Notes: generated by a model not told the origin, from the sequence alone. A DNA stretch of 64,000 nucleotides from PFJX01 sp044227325 (GCA_044227325.1 JBGAFI010000010.1:1-64000); one strand, 5' to 3'; positions 34,621 to 43,546 are shown, numbered from the stretch's first letter. Translations and numbers: made by a program.

Positions 34621-36119
34621 AGGGTAATTCCCGTCTCGTCGGATTCATCCATGCCCGGCTTGACGGGTTTGCGGCTGACCACTTTCAGCGTCCAGGGGCA
34701 ATCCGGCCGATCCGGTGCCTTCAAGTGGTAGCGCAACATGACGTCCATGGCGGGGTCGATTTCGGTGTGGAGGCAGGCGCCGGGCGGCAAATTGCGCGCC
34801 ATGTCCGCGATGAGCGGGCGATATCCCCATCCCGCCTCGATCCAGGGGCGGAACAGCGCGGCGATCAGTATCCAGCTAAGGGCCATGCCGGTCGCCCAGA
34901 CCAGCACGGGGCGGGTCTTCGCGCGCGGGAACATGGGTAGGGCGATCAGCCAGACCAGGGTGGCGATGCCGCCCAGGATGATCGCCGCGACCGCCACGCT
35001 GCCCGGGAGGTAGGCCGGTGTCAGCCGCGCGACGCGGACGGCCATTTTGGCGGGCACACCCCACTCGATGGCGGAAAAATAGACCCAGAAGGCGAGGGTG
35101 AAGAACAGGAAGCACAAGGCGCCGAACCAGTAGAAGGCCTGGGCCGCGCCGCGCCGCAGGTGTTCCACCGCGTGGGCGGACAACAAGGCCAAGGGCAGCA
35201 GCACCGGCAGCAAGGCGCCATCCCGCGACCAGGCCGGGAACAGGACCGCGAGCAGCAATACGGCCAGGGCAAAGAGCGGCGGATGCAATTCCGGAGTCCT
35301 GGCCAGACGCCGGTGTTCGTTCCAGACCGCCCATAAGGCCAGGGGCCAGAGCGGCCAGGCGAACCAGGGCAGCTCGGAATAGGCGCTGTCCAGGGACCGC
35401 ATGGGCAGGTAGTGGGCCGGGCCGTGCCAAGCCAGCCACGCCGCGAGCGTGCCCGAAAGCCAGAACAGGAGCAGGCCCGCGCCGATGAGGAGCGCCGCCA
35501 GGGCGAGCCCCAGCGTGACCGCCCGCCGATATTCGCGGGTGAGCCAGTTGCGCGACAGCAGCGGCAGGGTGACCACAAGCATGCCGATGAGCAGGTCCGG
35601 CAATCCGCGCAGGCCCAGGACCAGGGTCGCGAGGGAAAGCGCGATGGCGAGTCCGCCGCGCCGGACATGGGCATGGCCTGCCGTCACGCCATAGAGCAGC
35701 ACCGCCCAGGCCGCCAGCAAGGCGGTCTCCGGCAGCAGGGCGTGGGCGCGCAGCATCAGGCCCAGCCCTCCCATCAGGGACAAAACCGCGGCCGCCCCGA
35801 AGCCCGGACCGAGCAGGGCGCGGGCGGTCATGCCCGTGAACAGCAGGGCAACCAGCGTGAACACGCCGCTGGCGACGCGGGCGCCATCCTGAATATCCCA
35901 ATGGGCCGCGCCCAGTTTCGCGAACAGGCCGGCAAACAAGGTATAGAGCGGCGCCGGCGTGCCCCAGATGCTGACGGTGCCGTCCAGCCAATCCAGGATG
36001 GGCGCCAGGGCCAGGGCCTCCTCGGCCTTCCAGGCGTCGCGTCCGACCAGGCCGTAGAAGGCCCAGACGGTGGCCAGCAGAATGAGCCAGAACTGGTTGG
36101 CGCGGGGGGTGGGATTCAT
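34425..36119 (-). CDS. ArnT-like membrane glycosyltransferase (GT-C fold), extended C-terminus
   Basis: 564 residues in the open frame. About eleven membrane helices; the N-terminal luminal loop WKAEEALALAP and Asp/Glu pairs resemble ArnT/PMT family enzymes that use polyprenyl-phosphate sugars to modify lipid A or glycans. The family-like sequence ends near WEGFRPRYKTQVYRP (about base 34590). The remaining ~50 residues are Arg/Trp/Ser-rich and are simply mobA read in another frame, so a stop codon may have been lost or a frameshift introduced. mobA is immediately downstream. Confidence 0.78.
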   Translation of the reverse strand: MNPTPRANQFWLILLATVWAFYGLVGRDAWKAEEALALAPILDWLDGTVSIWGTPAPLYTLFAGLFAKLGAAHWDIQDGARVASGVFTLVALLFTGMTARALLGPGFGAAAVLSLMGGLGLMLRAHALLPETALLAAWAVLLYGVTAGHAHVRRGGLAIALSLATLVLGLRGLPDLLIGMLVVTLPLLSRNWLTREYRRAVTLGLALAALLIGAGLLLFWLSGTLAAWLAWHGPAHYLPMRSLDSAYSELPWFAWPLWPLALWAVWNEHRRLARTPELHPPLFALAVLLLAVLFPAWSRDGALLPVLLPLALLSAHAVEHLRRGAAQAFYWFGALCFLFFTLAFWVYFSAIEWGVPAKMAVRVARLTPAYLPGSVAVAAIILGGIATLVWLIALPMFPRAKTRPVLVWATGMALSWILIAALFRPWIEAGWGYRPLIADMARNLPPGACLHTEIDPAMDVMLRYHLKAPDRPDCPWTLKVVSRKPVKPGMDESDETGITLWEGFRPRYKTQVYRPPSCWRAAWRAASEARTRDCWNSRTAPWPAGSRKGWKTTPRKSWSTRTAT

Positions 36120-36136
36120 TGGGCGGCAAGGTTAAA

Positions 36137-36163
36137 CAAAAAAGGCAGCCCGTGGCTGCCTTT
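36137..36163 (-). terminator. intrinsic terminator of rpmE
   Basis: Minus strand AAAGGCAGCC, loop ACG, GGCTGCCTTT, then more T. It lies 21 bases beyond the rpmE stop. Confidence 0.9.
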
Positions 36164-36183
36164 CGCTTCCGGAAAAGGAAGGA

Positions 36184-36393
36184 TTACTTTTTGGCGATAT
36201 TGTATTTCTGGCGGAATTTCTCGACGCGGCCGGCGGTGTCGACGATCTTCTGCTTGCCGGTATAGAAGGGATGGCAGGCGGAACAGACTTCAACGTGCAG
36301 GGCCTTGTTCATGGTGGAACGGGTGGTGAAGCTGTTGCCGCAGCTGCACGTCACGTTGATTTCGTTGTACTCGGGATGGATGCCGGATTTCAT
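36184..36393 (-). CDS. rpmE: 50S ribosomal protein L31
   Basis: 69 residues starting MKSGIHPEYNEINVTCSCG. It is the zinc-type L31: Cys pairs CSC and CSAC (NSFTTRSTMNKALHVEVCSACHPFYTGKQK). Starts upstream of ATG 36393 would add a non-family extension. It stands as a single-gene unit with its own sigma-70 promoter and terminator. Confidence 0.97.
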   Translation of the reverse strand: MKSGIHPEYNEINVTCSCGNSFTTRSTMNKALHVEVCSACHPFYTGKQKIVDTAGRVEKFRQKYNIAKK

Positions 36394-36429
36394 GATGCGA
36401 TACCTGGTAGGGAATCTGGGAAGCGCGGG

Positions 36430-36458
36430 ATTATCCACAAAAAACGCTGATCAGGCAA
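36430..36458 (-). promoter_or_regulatory. sigma-70 promoter of rpmE
   Basis: Minus strand TTGCCT (36458-36453), 17-base spacer, GATAAT (36435-36430). Transcription would begin about 30 bases upstream of the rpmE start. Confidence 0.7.
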
Positions 36459-36476
36459 ATGCTTGCTGCGTTCGGA

Positions 36477-37361
36477 TCAATGTGTCTCCGCTAGCAGCCG
36501 GTCGACCATGTTCCCGGCCTGGTCGGCATAGCCGCCGCCGAACAGGTTGAAATGATTCAGCACGTGATACAGGTTGTACAGGGTCTTGCGCGTGGCATAG
36601 CCCGGATCCAGGGGCCAGGCTTCCCGGTAGGCGGCGTGGAAGTCGGGGGAAAAGCCGCCGAACAATTCCGTCATGGCCAGATCGGCTTCCCGGTCGCCGA
36701 AGTAGACCGCCGGGTCGAACAGCACCGGCTCGCCCTGCGCGAAGCCGAAGTTGCCACCCCAGAGGTCGCCGTGCAACAGGCTGGGTTCTGGCTTGTATCC
36801 GGGGAAAAAATTGTCCAATTCATCGAGCAGTTGCTCGCTTCGTTTCAGCAGGCCACGCGGCGCGCCGTTGCGCGCGGCCAGCCGCAACTGATGGCCCAGG
36901 CGCCGCTCGCGATAGAACGCGGGCCAATCGGCCATCGCGGCATTGGGCTGGGGCGTGCTGCCTATGGTGTTGTCGCGTTGCCAGCCGAACTCCCGTCGAG
37001 TGGTCCGGTGCAGGGCGGCCAGGCGCCGACCCAGGTCCGCGCCGCTGCCGCGCCCACCCAGGGGCAACCACTCCAGTACCAGGTAAGCCTGCCCAAGCGC
37101 GACGCCGTGGACGATGGGGCGGGGCACGCGGATGGCGGCCGCCGCCTCCAATTCAGCCAAGCCTGCCGCTTCCGCCGCGAACATGTCCGCGTGGCGGGCT
37201 TCGTTGAGTTTGACGAAAAAACGTCGGCCATCCCGGCCGGCGAGGGTCAGGCCCCGGTTGATGCAACCGCCGCCCGCTTCCACTTGCTCGGCCGCCTCGA
37301 ACGCTTGGCCTGTTTCCCGCTCGATGGCCGCGGCGATTGTCCGGACGAGGTCCGCGCTCAC
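36477..37361 (-). CDS. fructosamine kinase / FN3K-family protein
   Basis: 294 residues, GTG start overlapping the DUF971 stop. Aminoglycoside-phosphotransferase-like fold: GGCINRGLTLAG (nucleotide loop), FVKLN (Lys), catalytic SLLHGDLWGGNFGF and metal-binding LFDPAVYFGDREADLAMTELFGGF. Family enzymes phosphorylate ketoamines on glycated proteins or small molecules, starting their repair. Length is normal. Confidence 0.92.
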   Translation of the reverse strand: MSADLVRTIAAAIERETGQAFEAAEQVEAGGGCINRGLTLAGRDGRRFFVKLNEARHADMFAAEAAGLAELEAAAAIRVPRPIVHGVALGQAYLVLEWLPLGGRGSGADLGRRLAALHRTTRREFGWQRDNTIGSTPQPNAAMADWPAFYRERRLGHQLRLAARNGAPRGLLKRSEQLLDELDNFFPGYKPEPSLLHGDLWGGNFGFAQGEPVLFDPAVYFGDREADLAMTELFGGFSPDFHAAYREAWPLDPGYATRKTLYNLYHVLNHFNLFGGGYADQAGNMVDRLLAETH

Positions 37362-37744
37362 ACCAGGGATTTGGGCTCGCGGGATTCGCCGGCTTCTTCC
37401 ATGCGGCGCAGGTAGGCCTGCCAGTAGAAATCCTGCTTCCTGCCCAGGTCGTACAGGTAGTCCCAGGAGTAGATGCCGGAATCGTGCCCGTCGGAAAAAA
37501 CCAGGACCACCGCGTACTGGCCCACCGGTTCGATGGCCTTGATCTCCACATTCTTCTTGCCCACCTGCAGCACTTCCTGGCCAGGTCCATGGCCGCGCAC
37601 CTCGGCGGAAGGGGAGAAGACGCGCAGGTATTCGCAGGGCATGGTGTAGCGGCTGCCGTCGTTGAAGGCGACCTCAAGGGATCTGGACTGCTGGTGCAGC
37701 TTGATTTCGGTGGGGATCGGGGTGTCTTGCGTCAGGCCGCCCAT
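37358..37744 (-). CDS. DUF971 (GBBH-like N-terminal) domain protein
   Basis: 128 residues. Matches the gamma-butyrobetaine-hydroxylase-like N-terminal domain by PTEIKLHQQSRSLEVAFNDGSRYTMPCEYLRVFSPSAEVRGHGPGQ and by IYSWDYLYDLG near the end. These stand-alone proteins are thought to be iron-sulfur- or metal-related accessory factors; often next to ubiE, here next to a fructosamine kinase. Function not established. Confidence 0.85.
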   Translation of the reverse strand: MGGLTQDTPIPTEIKLHQQSRSLEVAFNDGSRYTMPCEYLRVFSPSAEVRGHGPGQEVLQVGKKNVEIKAIEPVGQYAVVLVFSDGHDSGIYSWDYLYDLGRKQDFYWQAYLRRMEEAGESREPKSLV

Positions 37745-37835
37745 GAGGGAGACTCCTTTATTAGCGATCGATGATGGAGTCGTAGTGTGCCAGTCGCATG
37801 CTTGCCGGACAAGCTCGAGCTGATTGGTCGGGTAT

Positions 37836-38441
37836 TCAGCCCGCCAGACTGGCGGCTTGGATGAAGGTCCAGGCCACCAATCCGCCGATGCCGGCGCCGA
37901 CGATGACGTCGGAGATCCAATGCAGACCGAGGATCAGCCGGGACACAGCCACCAGCGCAGCGAAAGGCGCCAGCACCGGCGTCAGCCCGGGGTAATGGGC
38001 GCTGGCCACCAGGGTGAAGCAGACCGCGTGCAGGGTATGGCCGGAGGGAAAGCTGAAACGGTCCAGGGGCAGGGTGGTCAGGCGTATGGACGGCGCTTTC
38101 TGGCAGGGACGCTGGCGCGATGTGCGCGCCTTGAGCCACTTGTAGAGCAGGGTGCAGGCGATGCCGGCGGCGATCATGGTCAGTACCGGGCGCAAGGCCG
38201 CCGTACCGTCGTACAGCAACAAAGCGGCCATCAGGCCATACCAGAACAAGCCATCGCCCAGGCGGCTCACCAGGCCGAAGAAGCGGGAGATCAACACGCG
38301 ATGGTTCGCCTGGTTCAGCCGCAAGGCCAGGCGCAGTTCCCAATTCGAATAGCGCGCCAGCACGCCGCCGGCCGGCTCGACATCCATCAGATCGGGCATC
38401 GGCGGATCAGGCCGATTCCATGCCGAAAAGGGCTTTTTCAT
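37836..38441 (-). CDS. PAP2-family membrane phosphatase
   Basis: 201 residues, about five membrane helices. The three phosphatase motifs are complete: KARTSRQRP, FPSGHT, and SRLILGLHWISDVIVG. Likely a lipid or undecaprenyl-pyrophosphate phosphatase. ATG 38441 has GCGAGG upstream and overlaps the glycosyltransferase gene by 35 bases; ATG 38399 is the alternative. Co-directional and probably co-transcribed with the glycosyltransferase. Confidence 0.9.
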   Translation of the reverse strand: MKKPFSAWNRPDPPMPDLMDVEPAGGVLARYSNWELRLALRLNQANHRVLISRFFGLVSRLGDGLFWYGLMAALLLYDGTAALRPVLTMIAAGIACTLLYKWLKARTSRQRPCQKAPSIRLTTLPLDRFSFPSGHTLHAVCFTLVASAHYPGLTPVLAPFAALVAVSRLILGLHWISDVIVGAGIGGLVAWTFIQAASLAG

Positions 38442-39630
38442 GGTGAGCCTCGCTTTCCAGCACGATCCGCACCAGGACCGATTCGAAGCGGGCGAAGATG
38501 TTTTCCCAGGACTGGGTCAAGGCGATCGCGCGGGCGCTGTCCCGCATGCGGGGCAGGTCGGCGCTTCCGGCCAGCCGCACGGCCTCGGCCAGGAACGCCC
38601 GTTCGTCGCCGTATGGCGCCTTCAGGCCGTTCTCGCCGTGGCGCACGTGCTCCGCCGCCGCCGCGTAGTCGAAGCAAGCCTGGGGCAGGCCGCTCGACAT
38701 GGCCTCCATCACCACGTTGCCGAAGGTCTCGGTCAGGCTGGGGAACAGGAAGATGTCGCCGGAAGCGTAATGGGCGGCCAGATCCTCGCCCCGGCGCGAC
38801 CCGCAGAACACGAAACGGGGGTGGCTGCCGCGCAGCGCCGCCAGATCGGGACCGTCGCCCACCAGAATCAGTTTGGCGTCCGGTCGCGCCGATTCGATGG
38901 CCTCGAAAGCGCGGATCAGCAGAGGCAGGTTCTTTTCCGGCGCGATGCGGCCCACGTAGACCACGGCCAGACCGTCCGCGCCCAGGCCCCAGGATTCCCG
39001 CAGCGCCGCGCTGCGCCGCGCGGGATCGAACAGCTGGGCATCCACGCCGCGGGCCACCACCTCCACGTTGCGGTAGCCCGCCGCCTCCAGATCCCGGCGG
39101 ATCGACTGGGATGGAACTAGGGTGACGCGGGATTGGTTATGGAAGCGGCGCAGGTAATTCATCACCGGCTTCTTCAGCCAGCCGAAACCGTAATGGCGGC
39201 TGTAACTATGGAAATTGGTGTGGAAGTCGCTCGCCACGGGGATGCGCAGCTTGTTCGCCACCGCCACCGCCGACCAGCCGAGCGGGCCTTCCGTCGCCAC
39301 GTGCACAACGTCCGGACGACGCAAGGACCACAAACGATGCAGGGCGGACTTGGCCGGCAGGCCCATCTTCAGGCCGGCGTAGCGCGGAATCGGCACGCCG
39401 GGGCGCAGCACCTGCTCCAGGTTGACTTCGTGGGAAGGCGAGTCGGCCGGATTCTGGCGCGGCCGGATCAACTGGATCTGATGCTCCCGCGCCTGCAAGG
39501 CCTTGACCATCAGGCCGAGCGTCATCGCGACACCGTTGATTTCCGGTGGGTAGGTTTCCGTCACTACCGCCACGCGCAAACGGCGGCGCGGAGCGGAAAA
39601 CTGCTCAAAGGCGATTTCCTGGGCGAACAT
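38407..39630 (-). CDS. GT4-family glycosyltransferase
   Basis: 407 residues from ATG 39630 (an in-frame start at 39663 is possible). GT-B fold: N-terminal RVAVVTETYPPEINGVAMTLG, donor-binding C-domain with VYVGRIAPEKNLPLLIRAF and SLTETFGNVVMEAMSSGLP (EX7E motif). It is most similar in layout to the MgtA/GumH-like group that adds a sugar to a lipid such as diacylglycerol or a phosphatidyl-inositol-type acceptor. With the PAP2 phosphatase following, an envelope lipid role is likely. The specific sugar and acceptor are unknown. Confidence 0.88.
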   Translation of the reverse strand: MFAQEIAFEQFSAPRRRLRVAVVTETYPPEINGVAMTLGLMVKALQAREHQIQLIRPRQNPADSPSHEVNLEQVLRPGVPIPRYAGLKMGLPAKSALHRLWSLRRPDVVHVATEGPLGWSAVAVANKLRIPVASDFHTNFHSYSRHYGFGWLKKPVMNYLRRFHNQSRVTLVPSQSIRRDLEAAGYRNVEVVARGVDAQLFDPARRSAALRESWGLGADGLAVVYVGRIAPEKNLPLLIRAFEAIESARPDAKLILVGDGPDLAALRGSHPRFVFCGSRRGEDLAAHYASGDIFLFPSLTETFGNVVMEAMSSGLPQACFDYAAAAEHVRHGENGLKAPYGDERAFLAEAVRLAGSADLPRMRDSARAIALTQSWENIFARFESVLVRIVLESEAHHEKALFGMESA

Positions 39631-39722
39631 GCCGGGAAATATGAGCGCATGGCAAGACGCCATGATTACGGGAATGCGACGTTTTCATGACATCCGCAAT
39701 GCGGTGGCAAATCGCGGTTGCC

Positions 39723-39751
39723 TTGACGCCATGGGGTTTTCGCGATTAAAT
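39723..39751 (+). promoter_or_regulatory. sigma-70 promoter of tRNA-Phe
   Basis: TTGACG, 17-base spacer, TTAAAT, ending 41 bases before the tRNA. A G/C-rich discriminator (GCGCGCC) follows, as in stringently controlled stable-RNA promoters. Confidence 0.8.
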
Positions 39752-39791
39752 GCGCGCCTTCTTTCGGCCGGGCAACCGGTCAGATCTTTGC

Positions 39792-39867
39792 GGCCAGGTA
39801 GCTCAGTTGGTAGAGCAGCGGATTGAAAATCCGCGTGTCGACGGTTCGATTCCGCCCCTGGCCACCA
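39792..39867 (+). tRNA. tRNA-Phe (GAA)
   Basis: 76 bases including encoded CCA. Acceptor GGCCAGG/CCTGGCC; anticodon loop TTGAAAA gives GAA; T-loop GGTTCGATTCC. It faces the tRNA-Cys/tRNA-Gly pair on the other strand. Confidence 0.96.
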
Positions 39868-39963
39868 CGAATTCAATAGCTTGGTGTCGCGCCAAGTATT
39901 TCTTCCCAAAGCAGAAACGAGTGTGTGGCCGGTCTTGCATCGGCGATTTGCGCCGCGCAATGG

Positions 39964-39987
39964 AAAAAGCCCGCATGCGCGGGCTTT
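39964..39987 (-). terminator. terminator between tRNA-Phe and tRNA-Cys
   Basis: GCCCGC, loop ATGC, GCGGGC, flanked by A5 on the left and TTT on the right. Read on the minus strand it ends the pgsA-tRNA-Gly-tRNA-Cys transcript; it may also work weakly for tRNA-Phe. Confidence 0.85.
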
Positions 39988-40007
39988 GCTGTCTGTGCGG
40001 GAAATTC

Positions 40008-40081
40008 TGGAGGCGCGTGCCGGAGTCGAACCGACCTACACGGATTTGCAATCCGGTGCATAACCGCTTTGCTAACGCGCC
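40008..40081 (-). tRNA. tRNA-Cys (GCA)
   Basis: 74 bases including CCA. Acceptor GGCGCGT/ACGCGCC, anticodon GCA in GGATTGCAAATCC. It follows tRNA-Gly downstream of pgsA, the order also found in E. coli (pgsA-glyW-cysT), but no tRNA-Leu follows. Confidence 0.95.
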
Positions 40082-40144
40082 GCGAAGAAGAAATGTTGCC
40101 TGAAAATCAAAAGGGGAAAGCGGTTTGGCTTTCCCCAGGAATTC

Positions 40145-40220
<76 letters not shown>

Positions 40221-40236
40221 ATCGAAGTGGATGCGC

Positions 40237-40264
40237 ATTATATCGACGCAACTTTTGCTGTCAA
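40237..40264 (-). promoter_or_regulatory. consensus sigma-70 promoter for tRNA-Gly/tRNA-Cys
   Basis: Minus strand TTGACA, 16-base spacer, TATAAT: both hexamers are perfect. It lies in the gap after the pgsA stop, so the two tRNAs have their own strong promoter. Confidence 0.92.
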
Positions 40265-40273
40265 CTGGAACGC

Positions 40274-40852
40274 TCAAGCCGCGGGCTCGTGTTTCAGCGC
40301 TTTCCAGGCCATGTGCAGGTAGTGGAGCATGGACCACAGGGTCAGGAAGGCGGCCAGGTAGAGCAGCCAGCGGCCGACGATCTGCGTGTTTTGCCAGCCC
40401 AGAATGGGGTCGTGGTAGAGCAGCATCAGGATGGCGATCATCTGGGAGGTGGTTTTCAGCTTGCCGATGAAGGACACGGCGACCTTGCCGGAACGGCCCA
40501 GCTTGGCCATCCATTCGCGCAGGGCGCTGATGGCGATCTCCCGGCCGATGATGATGAGGGCCACGTCCACGCTGGCCCGGTCCAGATCCACCAGGACGAT
40601 GAGGGCGGCGGCGACCATGAGCTTGTCGGCGACCGGGTCGAGGAAGGCGCCGAAGGCGGACATCTGGTTCATGCGCCGCGCCAGCCAGCCGTCCAGCCAG
40701 TCGGTCACCGCCGCGAGGGCGAAGATCAGCGTGGCGGTGAGGTTGATGTCGTGCACGGGCACCCAGCCGTCGGGCAGGTAGAACACCGCCACGAACAGGG
40801 GGATGAGCAGGATACGCAGCCAGGTCAGCGCGTTGGGCAGGTTGAACGGCAT
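40274..40852 (-). CDS. pgsA: CDP-diacylglycerol-glycerol-3-phosphate 3-phosphatidyltransferase
   Basis: 192 residues, about four to five membrane helices. The CDP-alcohol phosphotransferase motif is complete: DWLDGWLARRMNQMSAFGAFLDPVADK. It makes phosphatidylglycerol phosphate for PG and cardiolipin. It follows uvrC by 16 bases and precedes tRNA-Gly/tRNA-Cys, a block conserved with gammaproteobacteria. Confidence 0.96.
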   Translation of the reverse strand: MPFNLPNALTWLRILLIPLFVAVFYLPDGWVPVHDINLTATLIFALAAVTDWLDGWLARRMNQMSAFGAFLDPVADKLMVAAALIVLVDLDRASVDVALIIIGREIAISALREWMAKLGRSGKVAVSFIGKLKTTSQMIAILMLLYHDPILGWQNTQIVGRWLLYLAAFLTLWSMLHYLHMAWKALKHEPAA

Positions 40853-40868
40853 CGTTTCGTGGCTTCGT

Positions 40869-42668
40869 TTAGTGCAGCTCTCGGTAAATCTTTTCCGCCA
40901 GATCGTGGCTGATGCCTTCGACCCGGGCCAGTTCCTCGACGCCCGCGTCGATCACGCCACGCAGACCGCCAAAGGTTTGCAACAACTTCTGACGCCGTTT
41001 CGCCCCGATGCCGGCGATGTCCTCCAGGCTCGACTGGGTGCGCGCCTTGCCGCGCCGGGCCCGGTGGCCGGTGATGGCGAAACGGTGCGCCTCGTCCCGC
41101 ACCTGCTGGATCAGATGCAGGCCGGGATGGTCCGGCGCCAGCCGCAGAGGCGCCACCTCGCCGGGCAGGAACAACTGTTCCATGCCCGCCTTGCGTTCCA
41201 CGCCCTTGGCCACGCCCAGCATGGGCAGATCGCCCAGGCCCAGTTCCGACAGCACATCCACCGCCACGTGCAACTGCCCCTTGCCGCCGTCGATCAGCAA
41301 CAGGTCGGGCAGTTTGCCTTCACCTTCCGCCAGCTTTCCGTAACGCCGGGAAATCGCCTCGCGCAAGGCGGCGTAATCGTCGCCCGGCGTGGGGTTGGAG
41401 ACATTGTAGCGGCGATACTCGGAAGACTGCATGGCGCCGTTGTCGAACACCACGCAGGACACCACCGTCGCCTCGCCCATGGTGTGGCTCACGTCGAAGC
41501 ATTCGATGCGGGCGATGCCGTCCTCGCCCAGGGCCTCGTTGAGGGCGGCGAGGCGGTTTGACTGGTTCTCGCGCAGGCCCTCCCGCGTGGCCAGGGCCAG
41601 CTCCGCGTTCTTGCGCGCCATCTCCAGCCAGATGCGCCGCTCCTCCTGGGGATGGGTGACGATCGGCACCCGCCGGCCGGCTTGTTCGGAGAGGACGTCG
41701 GCCAATCCCTCCACCTCGCATTCCAGGATCAGGGTGGCGGGAATGGGATGACCCACATAGTGCTGGCCGACGAAGGCCTCCAGCAGGCTGGGCAGATCCG
41801 CGTCCTCCACATGGCTGGGAAAGAACGCGCGCCCGCCCAGGCTGCGCCCGCCGCGCACCATGGTGAGATAGACGCAGGCGACGCCGCCCTTCAACACCGC
41901 CGCGATCACGTCCACGTCCTGGCTGGAGCGGCTTTCCACGAACTGGCGCGCGCGCACCTGGGACAAGGCCTGGATCTGGTCCCGGTAGAGGGCGGCCTCC
42001 TCGAAGCGCAGGTCCGCGGCGGCGGCCTCCATGCGGGCGGTGAGCTGGGCGACCACCTCGTTGTCCTTGCCGTCCAGGAACAGGGTCGCGTTCTCGGCGT
42101 CGCGGGCGTAATCCTCGGGGGAGACCAGCCCCACGCAGGGGCCGCTGCAGCGCTTGATCTGGTGCAGCAGGCAGGGCCGCGAGCGATTGCTGAACACCGT
42201 GTCCTCGCAGGTGCGCAGGCGGAACACCTTTTGCAGGATCTGGATGCTTTCCCGCACCGCGAGGGAGTGGGGAAAAGGGCCGAACACCCGGTTCTGCTTG
42301 TCCGGCGTGCCCCGGAAAAAGCCCAGGCGCGGATAGGCGTGCCCGGAGAGAAGCAGGTAGGGATAGGACTTGTCGTCCCGGAACAGGATGTTGTACTTGG
42401 GCGTCAGGCCCTTGATGAGATTGTTTTCCAGCAGCAGGGCTTCCGCCTCGGTGCGCGTCACCGTGGTCTGGATGTCCTGGATGCGCGCCACCATGTGGCG
42501 GATGCGCGGGGAGAGATCGGATTTCTGGAAGTAGCTGGAGACCCGCTTCTTCAGGTCCTTGGCCTTGCCCACGTAAAGCACCGCGCCGGCCTCGCCCAGC
42601 ATGCGGTAGACGCCGGGCAGATTGGGCAGACCGGCGAGGATGGGTTTGGGGTCGAAAGCCTCGGCCAC
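40869..42668 (-). CDS. uvrC: excinuclease ABC subunit C
   Basis: 599 residues. GIY-YIG nuclease at the N-terminus (LPGVYRMLGEAGAVLYVGKAKDLKKRVSSYF), Cys cluster (LRTCEDTVFSNRSRPCLLHQIKRCSGPC), UVR domain near 200-235, RNase-H-like endonuclease domain (IECFDVSHTMGEATV; LLIDGGKGQL) and C-terminal helix-hairpin-helix pair. It cuts on both sides of lesions with UvrB. Seven bases separate it from the tautomerase gene upstream. Confidence 0.97.
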   Translation of the reverse strand: MAEAFDPKPILAGLPNLPGVYRMLGEAGAVLYVGKAKDLKKRVSSYFQKSDLSPRIRHMVARIQDIQTTVTRTEAEALLLENNLIKGLTPKYNILFRDDKSYPYLLLSGHAYPRLGFFRGTPDKQNRVFGPFPHSLAVRESIQILQKVFRLRTCEDTVFSNRSRPCLLHQIKRCSGPCVGLVSPEDYARDAENATLFLDGKDNEVVAQLTARMEAAAADLRFEEAALYRDQIQALSQVRARQFVESRSSQDVDVIAAVLKGGVACVYLTMVRGGRSLGGRAFFPSHVEDADLPSLLEAFVGQHYVGHPIPATLILECEVEGLADVLSEQAGRRVPIVTHPQEERRIWLEMARKNAELALATREGLRENQSNRLAALNEALGEDGIARIECFDVSHTMGEATVVSCVVFDNGAMQSSEYRRYNVSNPTPGDDYAALREAISRRYGKLAEGEGKLPDLLLIDGGKGQLHVAVDVLSELGLGDLPMLGVAKGVERKAGMEQLFLPGEVAPLRLAPDHPGLHLIQQVRDEAHRFAITGHRARRGKARTQSSLEDIAGIGAKRRQKLLQTFGGLRGVIDAGVEELARVEGISHDLAEKIYRELH

Positions 42669-42675
42669 CGGGAAC

Positions 42676-42867
42676 TCAGTCGTCGTCCTCGTCCAGTAGC
42701 TGGCCGGCGATGGCCCAGTTCTCGTCGGGCAGTTCTTCGAAGGCGATGTAGGTGTAGCGCTTGGGCTTGAGGGCGTGGCGCTCGAGGGTGTCGGTGATCT
42801 CCTCGGCGATCTTCTTCTTCTGGTCGCGGGTGAGACTACCGGCGAGCTTGATGGTGACGACGGGCAT
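42676..42867 (-). CDS. 4-oxalocrotonate tautomerase family protein
   Basis: 63 residues from ATG 42867; the mature N-terminal Pro (MPVVTIKLAG) is the catalytic base of the family. ELPDENWAIAGQLL near the end fits the small tautomerases. It is two bases downstream of the uracil-DNA glycosylase gene and just upstream of uvrC. The substrate is not indicated; an acidic EDDD tail is unusual. Confidence 0.85.
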   Translation of the reverse strand: MPVVTIKLAGSLTRDQKKKIAEEITDTLERHALKPKRYTYIAFEELPDENWAIAGQLLDEDDD

Positions 42868-42869
42868 GG

Positions 42870-43499
42870 TCAGTCCTTCATGTCGGTTGCGATGCGGCTG
42901 AACACGGCGCGGAACATCTCGGGGGTCAGCCGGCGGGTCTGGGTGTTGTAGCGGCTGCAATGATAGCTGTCGTAGAGCTTCATCCCGCCAGGCAGGTCAT
43001 GGCGGGCATCGTGGGAGAAGGGATAGGCGCTTGCTTTCAAGCCCAAAGCCATGAGCACCGCCTTGTGGGCGATCAGGCCCAGGGCCAGGATGGCCGTGCC
43101 GGCGGGCAGCGCGGCCAGTTCCGCTTTCAGGTGGCCGTTGCAGCGCTTGATCTCCGCGGTTTCCGGCTTGTTCTCCGGCGGCACGCATTTCACCGCGTTG
43201 GTGATGCGGCAGCCGGTCAGCTTCAGGCCGTCGTCGATGCTGACGGAAATGGGCTTGTCCGCGTAGCCGAAGGCGTGCAGGGTCTCGTACAGCAGGATGC
43301 CCGCGTGGTCGCCGGTGAACGGGCGGCCGGTCTGGTTGGCGCCGTGGAAACCGGGTGCCAGGCCGACGATGAGCAGCCTGGGTTTTTCATCGCCGAAGGG
43401 GGGCACCGGGCGGCAGTAGTAACTTGGGTGGCTGGCGCGGCCGGCTTCGAGGAAGCTGGCGAGGCGGGGGCAGGCGGAGCAGTCGGTCGAAAAATTCAT
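42870..43499 (-). CDS. uracil-DNA glycosylase, family 5 (UDGb)-like
   Basis: 209 residues from ATG 43499 (ATG 43508 possible). Active-site motif GLAPGFHGANQTGRPFTGDHAG is close to the GLAPAAHGANRTGR of family 5; the second motif YHCSRYNTQTRRLTP is present. Four Cys (CSAC, YYCRP, KCVPP) can hold a [4Fe-4S] cluster. Family 5 enzymes remove uracil, hypoxanthine and other deaminated bases, fitting the uvrC neighbourhood. Confidence 0.85.
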   Translation of the reverse strand: MNFSTDCSACPRLASFLEAGRASHPSYYCRPVPPFGDEKPRLLIVGLAPGFHGANQTGRPFTGDHAGILLYETLHAFGYADKPISVSIDDGLKLTGCRITNAVKCVPPENKPETAEIKRCNGHLKAELAALPAGTAILALGLIAHKAVLMALGLKASAYPFSHDARHDLPGGMKLYDSYHCSRYNTQTRRLTPEMFRAVFSRIATDMKD

Positions 43500-43517
43500 G
43501 GATTCCAAAACCAGTGT

Positions 43518-43546
43518 TCCCCCTTTGAAAAGGGGGCTAGAGGGGG
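43518..43546. repeat. CCCCCTTT/AAAGGGGG palindromic repeat
   Basis: CCCCCTTT-G-AAAAGGGGG followed by CTAGAGGGGG, upstream of the glycosylase gene. It looks like a copy of the CCCCCTTTGAAAAGGGGG-type dispersed palindrome seen between genes in many betaproteobacteria; a second partly matching stretch (ATCCCCCTCG) is at about 43586. Confidence 0.6.
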